This document shows, in pieces, positions 34,096-43,140 of a stretch of 64,000 nt of DNA. The DNA is from Sphingobacteriales bacterium 46-32 (GTDB lineage Bacteria; Bacteroidota; Bacteroidia; Chitinophagales; Chitinophagaceae): assembly GCA_001898485.1 (NCBI GenBank), contig MKTY01000020.1, forward strand, positions 1,240,001 to 1,304,000, in the 5' to 3' direction. The number at the start of each line of letters is the position of its first letter. Positions within the stretch are counted from its first letter, which is position 1. The translations under genes and the position numbers were made by a program. The notes beneath the pieces were generated by a model that was given only the letters and a program-made list of their open reading frames with translations, did no database searches and was not told the DNA's origin.

Positions 34096-35289
34096 TCATT
34101 TAATTAAAAGTTGGGATACGCTTGACTCCTGGGATCGCTTATCTGTCAGCTTCAACCAATACACACCCGGACTCAATGAGGCTATCTGAATTGGTGCCGT
34201 GCCTGCGGCCTGCACCTCCTTCTGCACTAATACCTGCCCCTGCGTATTATAAATTTGGATATTGAACTGTCCTGACACACTATTATCAAATTTGATACCA
34301 ACAATGCCAGATGACGGGTTGGGAAACAGAGAAAATTTCACCGATGCGGAACTTTCCAGAACCATCTGCTTAATATTACTGTAGCGAACATACCCATTAC
34401 TATAAACCTGCTTGATTCTGAAGTAAAAACTACCTGTTTCTCCATTCGGCACATCATATAACATTCTGTATACATCTGTGGTACCATTGTTCTTGGGTAC
34501 CATACCCACCGAAATGAAGTTACGACTATTACGGCTTACTTCCGCTTCATAATGATAATTGGCAAAAGGATCATCATATCCCCACCATTTAAGCTCCGCT
34601 TTTGTAGTACCGATTTTATTTACATTAAATGCACTGATATTAAGTGGTAACACTACTGGGGGACAGGTACAATATTCAAAATGAAAATTGACCAGGGCAG
34701 AGGTGAGTACCAGTACCGAACTGCTGCCACCGGTCACACTGGCGTTAGCAGATACATTGATATCATAGTTATAGGTTACACTGTCTGAACCGTAAAACTG
34801 AGAAATAGTGGTAGAGTCGCTGATAGTACGGCAAAGCTGTGTATTAAGAACAGTATCATGACCCAGGGCTACACGGTCGGGACCGGAGCCCAGTACTCCG
34901 TTAGAAGCTGCAAGGTTATAGGGACCATAATTTTTGGTAATGCTGTTTGACAATGGCGAGCCCAGGCCGGGTCCGCTGATCTGGTCATTACGAACATAAC
35001 TGAAGGTGGCTGTCTGGGGAGAACCCGACAGGTTTTCAATGGCCAGCGTATCTACAACACCTGTAATGGTAATGCAAAGACGTACACAGGTAACCATACC
35101 TGAGGTTGGATTAAACTGTGGAAATTTTACGGGTGTGGAAGTGATGCCTGTTCCAAATGCGATGGTGGTGTCAAAGGCTGTGGCGCCTCCGGGATGCCCA
35201 TCAGGGCATTGCGCGATGCCATTGCTGGCAAAAACGAAGATAAAAGCAAAGGGCAGCGTCCATCGGATCAAGGGGTACAAAGCTTTCAT
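34096..35289 (-). CDS. Secreted protein with type IX secretion C-terminal sorting domain
   Basis: 397 residues with a signal peptide (MKALYPLIRWTLPFAFIFVFASNGIAQ, given in part by its ends MKALYP and GIAQ). A ~190-residue beta-sandwich of the 'choice-of-anchor E' type follows (FDTTIAFGTGI, VRLCITITGVVDTLAIENL). The C-terminal ~80 residues are a T9SS type A sorting domain: FSLFPNPSSGIVGIKF, YNTQGQVLVQKEV, LSPGVYWLKLTD. Such proteins pass the outer membrane through the type IX system and are anchored or released. The binding target is unknown. It has its own terminator. Confidence 0.85.
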   Translation of the reverse strand: MKALYPLIRWTLPFAFIFVFASNGIAQCPDGHPGGATAFDTTIAFGTGITSTPVKFPQFNPTSGMVTCVRLCITITGVVDTLAIENLSGSPQTATFSYVRNDQISGPGLGSPLSNSITKNYGPYNLAASNGVLGSGPDRVALGHDTVLNTQLCRTISDSTTISQFYGSDSVTYNYDINVSANASVTGGSSSVLVLTSALVNFHFEYCTCPPVVLPLNISAFNVNKIGTTKAELKWWGYDDPFANYHYEAEVSRNSRNFISVGMVPKNNGTTDVYRMLYDVPNGETGSFYFRIKQVYSNGYVRYSNIKQMVLESSASVKFSLFPNPSSGIVGIKFDNSVSGQFNIQIYNTQGQVLVQKEVQAAGTAPIQIASLSPGVYWLKLTDKRSQESSVSQLLIK

Positions 35290-35455
35290 AGGCTACCGGG
35301 TTGGATGAATACGGAATATTGGATTACACTTAAAGAAACATAAAGGTAGCTACGTTGCGCCAGTCATACAATTGTAATTATACCTTTTTTAAGGCACCGT
35401 ATTCCGTGAAAACGATATTGTTTTTATACGATACGGCGTGTGATTTTCTACTGGT

Positions 35456-35492
35456 AAATAAAGTGAAATCAACGCTGATTTCAGGTTTATTT
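35456..35492. promoter_or_regulatory. Imperfect dyad in the gap between the T9SS cargo and glycosyltransferase genes
   Basis: AAATAAA-G-TGAAATCA faces TGATTTCA-GG-TTTATTT around a 4-nt ACGC centre: 15 paired bases per arm with one bulge. No T-run follows in either direction, so an operator or RNA hairpin fits better than a terminator. Confidence 0.45.
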
Positions 35493-35578
35493 CCGATGGT
35501 TGTAGATCGAAAAAATACAGCGTAAATATTGCGGGCCGGTCTTAGTCAACCGGGCTAAGCTTAACTTTGCAGCGCTTC

Positions 35579-36715
35579 ATGAATATAGTTATCGATATTT
35601 CCTGGTTTGCCAGTGGTCAGCAACCTGTACAGAGGGCACAGGTGCAGCTGCTGGAGCAATTGTTGTCTGCGCGTCTGGCCGACCGCTTTATTTTTTTAAT
35701 ACAGCCAGGGCAGCAGGCTGTCGGGGAGCGATTGCCGCGAGCCCTGCTGTTGCCGGTCATTCCAATGGCTCAAGTGGCTGTTGCAGACTGGTATAAGCGG
35801 CAATTACCAATAGTGCTGCAGCAACAGGAGGCAGCTGTTTTTATCGGCCGTCCGGGGCGGATTGCCGCTGCAAAAAATGTGATGCAGATCGGTTGGCTCA
35901 CTGGTGGCCCTCTTCAGTATCCTGATGGCACTACCAGCTGGTGGTCGCGCTGGCAATACCGCCGGCAGTTACCGGATATGCTGCAAAATGCTTCTATTCT
36001 GCTGGCGGCCAATGCCTGGCAGGCGGCCAGCTGGTCAGCGGCCTGGCCGGCATTAAGCTCCCGTATCCGCCATCTGCCTCCATTGCCCGCCACAGATATG
36101 CTGCAGCTGAGCTTCGATGAGAAGCAACGAATAAGAGACCAGTATAGCGATGGCAAAAACTATTTTCTGGCCCTCGGCCCCTTTGATGCCCATTCAAATA
36201 TCATAACCCTGCTAAAAGCATTTTCACGCTTCAAAAAGCGTCAGAAAACAGAATGGAAGCTGGTACTGGCGGGTCCTGTTGATGCAGGATATCCACAGTT
36301 TTCTGCCAGCCTGGCTACTTATAAATACCGGTCAGACATCTGTCTGCTCGATCAGGCAACCGATGAAGAGCAACAGCAACTGCTGGCCGCCGCCTATGCG
36401 CTGATTGTGCCTGCCCAGCAGCAGGTTGAGCATATACGGCTCACGAGGGCGTGGGCCGCCGGCATCCCACAATTGCTGCCCGCAGCGTCCGAAAATGAAA
36501 TATGGGCAAAAGATGCCGCAGTATATGTGGATATTACGCAACACGAAGCCATAGCCGATCAGCTGATGAGGTTATACAAAGACGAAGATTATTATAACCG
36601 TCTGCGCCAGGCTGCCAGCCAGCGAAATCAGGAATACCAGTGGCCGGCTGTGATGCACTGGTTCGACACCCTGTTTACTACCCTCAAAGATCCGCCTCAT
36701 GGCTCCGGTGGTTAA
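35579..36715 (+). CDS. Glycosyltransferase, family 4/1-like
   Basis: 378 residues from ATG 35579 (MNIVIDISWFASGQQPVQRAQ); an upstream in-frame TTG at 35567 lies inside the -7 box TAACTTTG (35562-35569), so it cannot be the start. The two-Rossmann GT-B layout shows in a C-terminal half with NYFLALGPFDAHSNIITLLKAF, WKLVLAGPVD and a late AWAAGIPQLLPAASENEIW donor-site region. The product could be a cell-envelope glycan or glycolipid. Neighbours give no pathway. Confidence 0.8.
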   Translation: MNIVIDISWFASGQQPVQRAQVQLLEQLLSARLADRFIFLIQPGQQAVGERLPRALLLPVIPMAQVAVADWYKRQLPIVLQQQEAAVFIGRPGRIAAAKNVMQIGWLTGGPLQYPDGTTSWWSRWQYRRQLPDMLQNASILLAANAWQAASWSAAWPALSSRIRHLPPLPATDMLQLSFDEKQRIRDQYSDGKNYFLALGPFDAHSNIITLLKAFSRFKKRQKTEWKLVLAGPVDAGYPQFSASLATYKYRSDICLLDQATDEEQQQLLAAAYALIVPAQQQVEHIRLTRAWAAGIPQLLPAASENEIWAKDAAVYVDITQHEAIADQLMRLYKDEDYYNRLRQAASQRNQEYQWPAVMHWFDTLFTTLKDPPHGSGG

Positions 36716-36758
36716 AGCGGCAATCAGTACCTTTGCACTTCTTTAATCAAACAGAAAT

Positions 36759-37106
36759 ATGGCAGAGTCGAACATTATTATTCAGGTAAATACAGACGAA
36801 AACCGCGTACCCGATAAGATATCCTGGAAAGCCAGCGATACGACCATCCAGGAAGCGCAGGCTGCAAAAGCTATGATGCTGGCTTTTTGGGATGGCGCAG
36901 AAAAAACCGCACTGCGGATTGATTTGTGGACAAAAGAAATGATGGTGGATGAGATGGCAGATTTCTTTTATCAGACACTGATGACAATGGCCGATACCTA
37001 CGGCCGTGCTACCAACCAACCCGAAATGGTAGCCGATATGAAAAAATTTGCCCATGGTTTTTATGAAAAATTCAGAGAGCAGCAACTGAAGACTAATAAA
37101 GCCTGA
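36759..37106 (+). CDS. gldC: Gliding motility protein GldC
   Basis: 115 residues without signal or membrane segment, matching GldC along its length: IIIQVNTDENRVPDKISWKAS, AKAMMLAFWDGAEKTALRIDLWT and FFYQTLMTMADTYGRAT. GldC is a small cytoplasmic protein first found in gliding Flavobacterium; its biochemical role is unclear and it is conserved in non-gliders too. A TACCTTTG -7 box (36728-36735) lies 23 nt upstream. It probably starts an operon with yqeY and cvpA. Confidence 0.88.
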   Translation: MAESNIIIQVNTDENRVPDKISWKASDTTIQEAQAAKAMMLAFWDGAEKTALRIDLWTKEMMVDEMADFFYQTLMTMADTYGRATNQPEMVADMKKFAHGFYEKFREQQLKTNKA

Positions 37107-37155
37107 GCAGTCGTATGAACAGAAAACTATTCTTTATTTCAAAACAGGGACGGAT

Positions 37156-37608
37156 ATGAATCTCGAACAAAAAATCATGGCTGAACTGAAAACAGCCATG
37201 CTGGCAAAAGATGAAAAAGCATTACGGAGTCTGCGGGCTGTAAAAGCAGCTATCCTGCTGGCCAAAACAGCCGAAGGCGGAAGTGGTGAATTAAAAGAGG
37301 AAGAAGAAATAAAGCTGTTGCAGAAGCTGGTAAAACAGCGCAAAGACAGTCTCGATATTTTTATGCAGCAAAACCGTCCAGATCTGGCTCAGAAAGAGCA
37401 GGAAGAGCTGGATGTGATTGAAAAGTTCTTACCTAAACAAATGAGCGCCGACGAACTTCGTGAGGCACTGACTGCAATCATTGCACAAACCGGTGCCCAA
37501 TCGCCAGCTGATCTTGGTAAAGTCATGGGTATGGCTACCAAACAACTGGCCGGTAAAGCTGATGGTAAAGCCATTTCTACCATGGTCAAGGAGATGTTAA
37601 ATAAATAA
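37156..37608 (+). CDS. GatB/YqeY domain protein
   Basis: 150 residues, full YqeY length: LEQKIMAELKTAMLAKDEKAL, LRAVKAAILLAKTAEG, IKLLQKLVKQRKDSLDIF and C-terminal LGKVMGMATKQLAGKADGKAI. The family resembles the tRNA-binding tail of GatB of the amidotransferase complex but occurs as a free protein of uncertain role. It is on the same strand as gldC and cvpA, 49 nt after gldC. A hairpin follows its stop. Confidence 0.9.
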   Translation: MNLEQKIMAELKTAMLAKDEKALRSLRAVKAAILLAKTAEGGSGELKEEEEIKLLQKLVKQRKDSLDIFMQQNRPDLAQKEQEELDVIEKFLPKQMSADELREALTAIIAQTGAQSPADLGKVMGMATKQLAGKADGKAISTMVKEMLNK

Positions 37609-37616
37609 ACGGGTAT

Positions 37617-37642
37617 ACGCAGCGCAGCCGCGCTGCGTTTTA
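37617..37642 (+). terminator. Hairpin after the yqeY-like gene
   Basis: ACGCAGCG pairs with CGCTGCGT around a short loop, followed by only TTTT. It may attenuate rather than stop transcription into cvpA 25 nt on. Confidence 0.6.
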
Positions 37643-37666
37643 CCATGTGAACCATCTTTCCAGCCT

Positions 37667-38200
37667 ATGCTCATTGATCTTCTTTTTGTAATACTGCTTG
37701 TACTGGCAGTAATCAAAGGTTTTCAGCGCGGACTTATTGTAGGTATCTTTTCATTTGTTGCCATACTGGTGGGCCTGGCTGCAGCCATCAAACTTTCGGC
37801 GGTGGTGGCTGGCTATATCGGCGAGTCTGTACGCATTTCTGATCAATGGCTGCCGGTTATTTCATTTGCCGTTGTTTTTATTGCTGTTGTATTGCTGGTA
37901 CGCTTGGGAGCCAACCTGCTCGAAAAAACAGTGGAGATCGGTATGCTGGGCTGGCTCAATCGCCTGGGGGGTATTCTGCTTTATGCAGCCCTGTTTACCA
38001 TTGTATACAGTGTGTTGTTGTTTTATGCAACAGAACTGCAGCTGCTTTCGCCGGCAGCTACTGAACGTTCTGTTACATACTCCTACATTCAGCCATGGGG
38101 TCCGCGGGTGGTAGGTAGTTTTGGTACCGTGCTTCCATTTTTCAGGGATATGTTTGATGATCTTAGCAGCTTCTTCGATGGAGTAGCCGAAAAACTTTAA
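37667..38200 (+). CDS. CvpA family membrane protein
   Basis: 177 residues with four hydrophobic segments (~2-20, 25-48, 60-85, 100-125) and the CvpA motifs AVIKGFQRGLIVGIFSF and ANLLEKTVEIGMLGWLNRLGG. The family was first linked to colicin V secretion in E. coli; in other bacteria it affects envelope robustness. Its C-terminus is followed at once by the 38.2-kb tandem array, so that array lies in the 3' region of this transcript. Confidence 0.88.
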   Translation: MLIDLLFVILLVLAVIKGFQRGLIVGIFSFVAILVGLAAAIKLSAVVAGYIGESVRISDQWLPVISFAVVFIAVVLLVRLGANLLEKTVEIGMLGWLNRLGGILLYAALFTIVYSVLLFYATELQLLSPAATERSVTYSYIQPWGPRVVGSFGTVLPFFRDMFDDLSSFFDGVAEKL

Positions 38201-38224
38201 TCAATGTATTTCCCTTTTTATCTC

Positions 38225-38660
38225 TAATCCTCCTTCTTTTACCTCCTTCCTTTCATCTTCTCCGATACTGTAACTAAAAAACCTGCGTACGGCCATCTCA
38301 CTTTTTGAGTCCACCCTCTTCCTTTTACCTTATCCCTTTCACCTTCTTCGATCAGTTTCTCCGGTGCTGCGGTTTAAAAAATCTGCGTACGGCCATCTTA
38401 CTTTTTGCGCCTACCCTCTTCCTTTTACCTTATCACTTTCACCTTCTTCGATCAGTTTCTCCGGTGCTATGACTTAAAAAAACCTGCGTACGACCATCTC
38501 ACTTTTTAAGTCCACCCTCTTCCTTTTACCTTATCCCTTTCACCTTCTTCGATCAGTTTCTCCGGTGCTGTGACTTAAAAAAACCTGCGTACGGCCATCT
38601 CACTTTTTAAGTCCACCTTCTTCCTTTTACCTCCTTCCTTTCACCTTCTCTTTATTTGGT
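38225..38660. repeat. Tandem array of ~100-bp units, about four copies
   Basis: The marker CTGCGTAC recurs at 38283, 38383, 38484 and 38585, giving periods of 100, 101 and 101 bp. Each unit has a pyrimidine-rich part (CCTCTTCCTTTTACC), CGATCAGTTTCTCCGGTGC and a short A-run before the marker. The end units are more diverged and partial. No ORF or hairpin explains it. It fills the 500-nt gap between cvpA and the desaturase-like gene. Confidence 0.9.
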
Positions 38661-38700
38661 ATGTTCAACCCGATCGCCTATTTTCGTATAGTCTACAATA

Positions 38701-39954
38701 ATGGTAGACTATAATTTTTCCCGTATGCAATTGAATTACCTGGGTCTGGCGGTGCCTTTTTTTATTTTCTTTATTGCGCTGGAGTATTACTATTCGCGCC
38801 GTAAAGGAAAAAACTTTTACCAGTATGCCGAGTCGGTTGCCAATCTGAATGTAGGCATTGCAGAGCGCCTGCTCGATGTATTTACCACCGGGCTTTTCTT
38901 TTTTGTATTTGATTACCTACATAAAAACTGGGCCCTGTTTGATATTAAAGTCAACTGGTGGACCTGGCTGTTGTTGTTTCTGGCAACAGACCTGGTATGG
39001 TACTGGTATCACCGGCTGGCGCATGAGATCAATGCCTTCTGGGCGGTGCATGTAGTGCATCACCAGAGTGAAGATTTCAACTATACGGTATCGGCTCGTA
39101 TTACAGTGTTTCAGGCACTGGTTCGTTCTATGTTCTGGTCGGTGCTGCCCTTAATAGGATTTCCGGCTGTGATGATCAGTACCTTGTTGCTGATACACGG
39201 ATTATATCCGTTTTTTATTCATACACAGGCTTTGGGGAAATGGGGATGGCTGGAGAAAATACTGGTCACACCCACGCATCATGGCATTCACCATGCTTCC
39301 AATCCGGAATACCTGGATAAAAACTATGGCGATGTACTGATCATTTGGGATAAGCTGTTTGGCACATTTGCAGAGGAGCGCAGGGATGTGAAGATTGTGT
39401 ACGGACTTACCAAACCCCTGGGAAGTCATAGTTTTCTCTGGCAGCATTTTCATTTTATACTGGAGATTTATTTAAACTTCAAACATGCCCGCGGCTTCAG
39501 GGCCAGGTGGAAAGTATTATTTGGGAAGCCCGATGACCTCGACCCGCGTTACCGGTCGGTACTGGAGCGGCATTTACTGAATCTGGCTCCGGGTAAATCG
39601 CCTCAGCCTACGACGGCTATCAGGCAATACGTGACGGGACAGACTATTTTTTCGCTCAGCCTGTTGTTTGTGACCATACTTTTTGAGCATCATCTATCCC
39701 GAATGCAGCTGGTTTTATTTTCATTGTTTATTGTGATCAGTCTCATCAACAGCGGCGCCATCCTTGATCAGCGGCGCTGGATTTTTTACCTCGAATATGC
39801 GCGGATGGTACTGGTGATACTGGCTATTGGCTTATTTTATCCGAACAGCTGGACGATATCTGTGCTGCTGGCCGTTGTGGTTTTGATAACCTGGTATTTC
39901 AGACCCATTAAACGGTATTATTTTCAGCTGCTTTATGCCGGTTCGGGGCATTGA
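38701..39954 (+). CDS. Sterol desaturase / fatty acid hydroxylase family membrane protein
   Basis: 417 residues with about eight hydrophobic segments. The four histidine clusters of the di-iron hydroxylases are WYWYHRLAHEIN, VVHHQSEDFN, PTHHGIHHA and, earlier, the DLVWYW segment. The length and the C-terminal ~130-residue membrane tail (VLFSLFIVISLINSGAIL) match the alkylglycerol monooxygenase-like branch, which cleaves ether lipids; that function is inferred. Start ATG 38701 (or 38725). It follows the tandem array by ~40 nt. Confidence 0.85.
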   Translation: MVDYNFSRMQLNYLGLAVPFFIFFIALEYYYSRRKGKNFYQYAESVANLNVGIAERLLDVFTTGLFFFVFDYLHKNWALFDIKVNWWTWLLLFLATDLVWYWYHRLAHEINAFWAVHVVHHQSEDFNYTVSARITVFQALVRSMFWSVLPLIGFPAVMISTLLLIHGLYPFFIHTQALGKWGWLEKILVTPTHHGIHHASNPEYLDKNYGDVLIIWDKLFGTFAEERRDVKIVYGLTKPLGSHSFLWQHFHFILEIYLNFKHARGFRARWKVLFGKPDDLDPRYRSVLERHLLNLAPGKSPQPTTAIRQYVTGQTIFSLSLLFVTILFEHHLSRMQLVLFSLFIVISLINSGAILDQRRWIFYLEYARMVLVILAIGLFYPNSWTISVLLAVVVLITWYFRPIKRYYFQLLYAGSGH

Positions 39955-40092
39955 ACAGGCGGGGCTTTTCCTGCTATTTCTGAATGGGCTTCAGGCTGTT
40001 ATATTTATATCAACAAGTAAAGACTTAGCTTTGTGGCGTGAATATTTGCAGCAAAACGACTATTTTAGCAAAAATTAATAGAGCCGGGGAAA

Positions 40093-40872
40093 ATGACTTA
40101 CGAGATTAAACAGGATAACAAGTTCAGATTCATTGAAGAAGGAGAGGGAGAACCGCTCGTGCTCCTGCATGGCCTGTTTGGTGCGCTGAGTAATTTTGCC
40201 TCGCTCATTGAGTACTTCAAGCACCACAACAAAGTGGTGGTACCCATGCTGCCCCTGCTGGAAATGGATATCCTTCATACCTCTGTAGGCGGGCTGGCCA
40301 AATTTGTCCACAAGTTTATTGAAACAAGAGGTTACCAGAATGTGCATTTGCTGGGTAATTCCCTTGGCGGACATGTGGGTCTGGTATACGTACTCAAAAA
40401 TCAGCCTGACTGTATCAAATCAATCATTTTAACTGGCAGCTCCGGTTTATTTGAGAACGGCATGGGGGATTCTTACCCTAAACGGGGAGATTATGAATAT
40501 ATCCGCAAAAAGACCGAACTCACCTTCTACAATCCGGCAATGGCTACCAAAGAGCTGGTAGATGAGGTGTTCGGAATTACCAATAACAGGCTGAAAGTCA
40601 TTAAGATAATTGCTTTGGCCAAGAGTGCCATACGCAATAATCTGGGCGAGGAACTCAATCAGATCAAACAACCAACGTTATTGATCTGGGGAAATGACGA
40701 CACCATTACGCCGCCATTTGTAGCCAAGGAGTTTAACAGGCTGATCCCCAATAGTGAGCTTCATTTTATTGATAAATGCGGTCATGCTCCCATGATGGAA
40801 GTGCCGGATGAATTCAATATGATCCTTCACAAATTTTTGAAAAAACTCAGTGAGCCTGCAACAGTTGCATGA
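40093..40872 (+). CDS. Alpha/beta hydrolase
   Basis: 259 residues, cytoplasmic. The triad is visible: nucleophile Ser90 in LLGNSLGGHVG, Asp in IWGNDDTITPP (~200) and His in DKCGHAPMM (~236); the oxyanion HG is at residues 26-27 (VLLHGLFG). It belongs to the epoxide hydrolase/MhpC-like group of C-C or ester hydrolases, with no substrate clue. A -7 box TAGCTTTG (40026-40033) lies ~60 nt upstream. It is followed by the CBS-domain gene after 43 nt. Confidence 0.88.
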   Translation: MTYEIKQDNKFRFIEEGEGEPLVLLHGLFGALSNFASLIEYFKHHNKVVVPMLPLLEMDILHTSVGGLAKFVHKFIETRGYQNVHLLGNSLGGHVGLVYVLKNQPDCIKSIILTGSSGLFENGMGDSYPKRGDYEYIRKKTELTFYNPAMATKELVDEVFGITNNRLKVIKIIALAKSAIRNNLGEELNQIKQPTLLIWGNDDTITPPFVAKEFNRLIPNSELHFIDKCGHAPMMEVPDEFNMILHKFLKKLSEPATVA

Positions 40873-40915
40873 TCATTGAGGTCTTAGTACTGAATCAATT
40901 AACAGCCGCTGTCCC

Positions 40916-41578
40916 ATGTTAACCGGAGAACTACACGCTCAGACTATCCCGTATTTGCATCTGAACGATAAGGTGGAGGACGCCCTCCGGCTTATGAACG
41001 ACAATCAGGTGGCGCATCTGCCTGTGGTAGAAGATGGAAAACTGCTGGGTGTGCTGAGTGAGGATAACCTGCTGGAGGCAGATAATGAAGAAGCGGCGCT
41101 GAGTCTGTTACAACCTCTATTTGTACAGGCTGCTGTAAAAAATACAGAACACTTTCTGAAGGCCCTGCAGATAGCGGGCGACAATAACCTCAGCCTGGTT
41201 CCCATCACCGATGACGAAAACTATATTCAGGGTGTAATAGCGTATGGAGATATGCTGCGTTATGCTGGTGATTTTATGAGTCTGCATGAGCCGGGAGGGT
41301 TGATTGTGCTGGAAGTGGATACTAATCAGTACTCCTTTAATGAGATCAGCAAACTCGTGGAAACCAACGATGCGCAGATTACTCAATTGAATACATCCAA
41401 TAATGCGGAGACCGGTAAAATGCAGGTAACAATCCGTATCAATAAACCGGAGATATCTGATGTAGTGGCCACTTTTCAGCGGTATGAATATAATGTCAGG
41501 TATTATTTGGGCGAAGAGCTATATACCAACGAGCTGCGGGACAATTATGATAACCTGATGAACTATCTTAAAGTATGA
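40916..41578 (+). CDS. CBS domain pair protein
   Basis: 220 residues. Two CBS motifs fill ~1-125: LNDKVEDALRLMNDNQVAHLPVVEDGKLLGVLSEDNLL (cited in part) and NNLSLVPITDDENYIQGVIAYGDML. The C-terminal ~90 residues (GGLIVLEVDTNQYSFNEISKLVE) look like an ACT-like ligand-binding fold. CBS pairs bind adenine nucleotides and regulate partner proteins; the partner here is unknown. It is 43 nt after the hydrolase gene and 66 nt before the BamA-like gene, all on the same strand. Confidence 0.85.
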   Translation: MLTGELHAQTIPYLHLNDKVEDALRLMNDNQVAHLPVVEDGKLLGVLSEDNLLEADNEEAALSLLQPLFVQAAVKNTEHFLKALQIAGDNNLSLVPITDDENYIQGVIAYGDMLRYAGDFMSLHEPGGLIVLEVDTNQYSFNEISKLVETNDAQITQLNTSNNAETGKMQVTIRINKPEISDVVATFQRYEYNVRYYLGEELYTNELRDNYDNLMNYLKV

Positions 41579-41644
41579 TCTTTGAGACACCAGGCCGCCA
41601 CAATTATAAAATCCAATATATTTAGAAGATATTGTAGCCCGTGG

Positions 41645-43102
41645 ATGCGGAGGTTTAAGAAATATATGGTTTGGCTCCTGTCAGCGCTTGCCTGCAGTCA
41701 TTGTCCATTTGCGCAGCAAACGGGCAAAAAGGATTCTTTGAATACAAGCCAGCCCATTTCCAAAGATAACTACACAGTGCCGGCGCAGGAGCGCCCGTTT
41801 ATTGTCCGTCATATAGTCATTGAGGGAAATAAGAAGACACGCGAGAATATCATTCTGCGTGAACTTTTTTTCAAAACAGGTGATCAGCTGTTATTGCAGG
41901 ACCTGGTACGCCGCTTTGAAATATCGCGGCAGCAGCTGATGAATACCACTCTTTTTCATGAAGCCATCGTAGCACTTAAAAGTTTTGAAGGGTACAATGT
42001 AGATATCATTGTACAGGTGCGTGAGCGCTGGTATATTTTCCCCGTTCCGTATTTCAAACCAGCAGACCGCAACCTCAATCAGTGGCTGGTAGAGCAAAAC
42101 GCCAGCCTGAAGCGGGTAAACTATGGCATGAAGCTGCTTTACAACAATACCACAGGCCGCAATGACAAACTGAGACTGTGGTGGATAATGGGCTATACCC
42201 GGCAGCTGGCATTTAGTTATGAGCGCCCGTTCATTGATAAAAAAATGAAATGGGGTTTAAACGTATCGCTGGCCGTTGGCAAGAACAGGGAGGTGAATTA
42301 TAATACGGTTGATGATAAGCAGGTTTTTCTGAAAGAGGATCGTTACCTGCGCAATTTTATAACAGCATCGGCTGAAGCAGTCTACCGCAAAGCTATCAGA
42401 ACCAGGCACCGGTTTGGAATTGGCTATGGAATGGAAGAGATTGCTGATACTGTAGCAGTGCTTAATCCGCATTTTTTTCCTGCTGCCCGTACACGTATTA
42501 CTTATCCGGAAATTTATTACGGTCTTTCCTATTATGATCTGGATTACATTCCCTATCCTACCAAAGGATATGCACTGGAGGTGATGCTCAATAAAAAAGG
42601 CATTAGTAAGGCTATGAACCTCTGGCAGCTTTCGGCAAAGGCTTCGGCAAACTGGCCTACCGGCAAACGATCTTTTTTCAGTCTAAACGGATACGGTATA
42701 ATCAAGCTGCCATTCAACCAGCCCTATTATAACAGGAAGCTGCTGGGCTATTCGGATATTTTTATGCAGGGATACGAATATTATGTAATAGACGGAATGG
42801 CCGGAGGTTATCTGAAAGCAGCGTTTACCCGCAAAATCCTTAAAACAAGTGTGCGTATTCCCGGCACACGCAAGATTGCTCCGCGTCTTATTCCTTTTAA
42901 TATTTATGGCCGCATTTATGGCAATGCCGGTTACATTTATAATAAATATCCGGGAGAGAATTTCTTATCCAACCGTATACTGGTTTCTTCCGGATTCGGC
43001 ATAGACATTACAACTATCTATGACTTCACACTGAAGCTGGAGTGGTCGTTTAACCAGTTAGGGCAAAACGGGTTATTTTTACACAGAAAGACAATTTTCT
43101 GA
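41645..43102 (+). CDS. BamA/TamA-like outer-membrane protein with a single POTRA domain
   Basis: 485 residues from ATG 41645, giving a signal peptide MRRFKKYMVWLLSALACS; the frame extends to a TTG at 41582. One POTRA domain lies at ~35-115 (FIVRHIVIEGNKKTRENIILREL in part; LQDLVRRFEISRQQLMNTTLF). The rest is a 16-strand-like beta-barrel rich in aromatic residues, ending LKLEWSFNQLG...KTIF with a terminal Phe as in Omp85 proteins. True BamA with five POTRAs is at 45991. This paralogue may assemble or translocate specific cargo. It is followed by nadK after 38 nt. Confidence 0.8.
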   Translation: MRRFKKYMVWLLSALACSHCPFAQQTGKKDSLNTSQPISKDNYTVPAQERPFIVRHIVIEGNKKTRENIILRELFFKTGDQLLLQDLVRRFEISRQQLMNTTLFHEAIVALKSFEGYNVDIIVQVRERWYIFPVPYFKPADRNLNQWLVEQNASLKRVNYGMKLLYNNTTGRNDKLRLWWIMGYTRQLAFSYERPFIDKKMKWGLNVSLAVGKNREVNYNTVDDKQVFLKEDRYLRNFITASAEAVYRKAIRTRHRFGIGYGMEEIADTVAVLNPHFFPAARTRITYPEIYYGLSYYDLDYIPYPTKGYALEVMLNKKGISKAMNLWQLSAKASANWPTGKRSFFSLNGYGIIKLPFNQPYYNRKLLGYSDIFMQGYEYYVIDGMAGGYLKAAFTRKILKTSVRIPGTRKIAPRLIPFNIYGRIYGNAGYIYNKYPGENFLSNRILVSSGFGIDITTIYDFTLKLEWSFNQLGQNGLFLHRKTIF

Positions 43103-43140
43103 GTCGTAACTTGATCCGTGTTTCAAATCAGGCACTGTAA

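Noticed and set aside
38225-38660. CRISPR array
   Set aside because: The ~100-bp units are contiguous, with no alternation of short constant repeats and variable spacers, and no cas gene is present.
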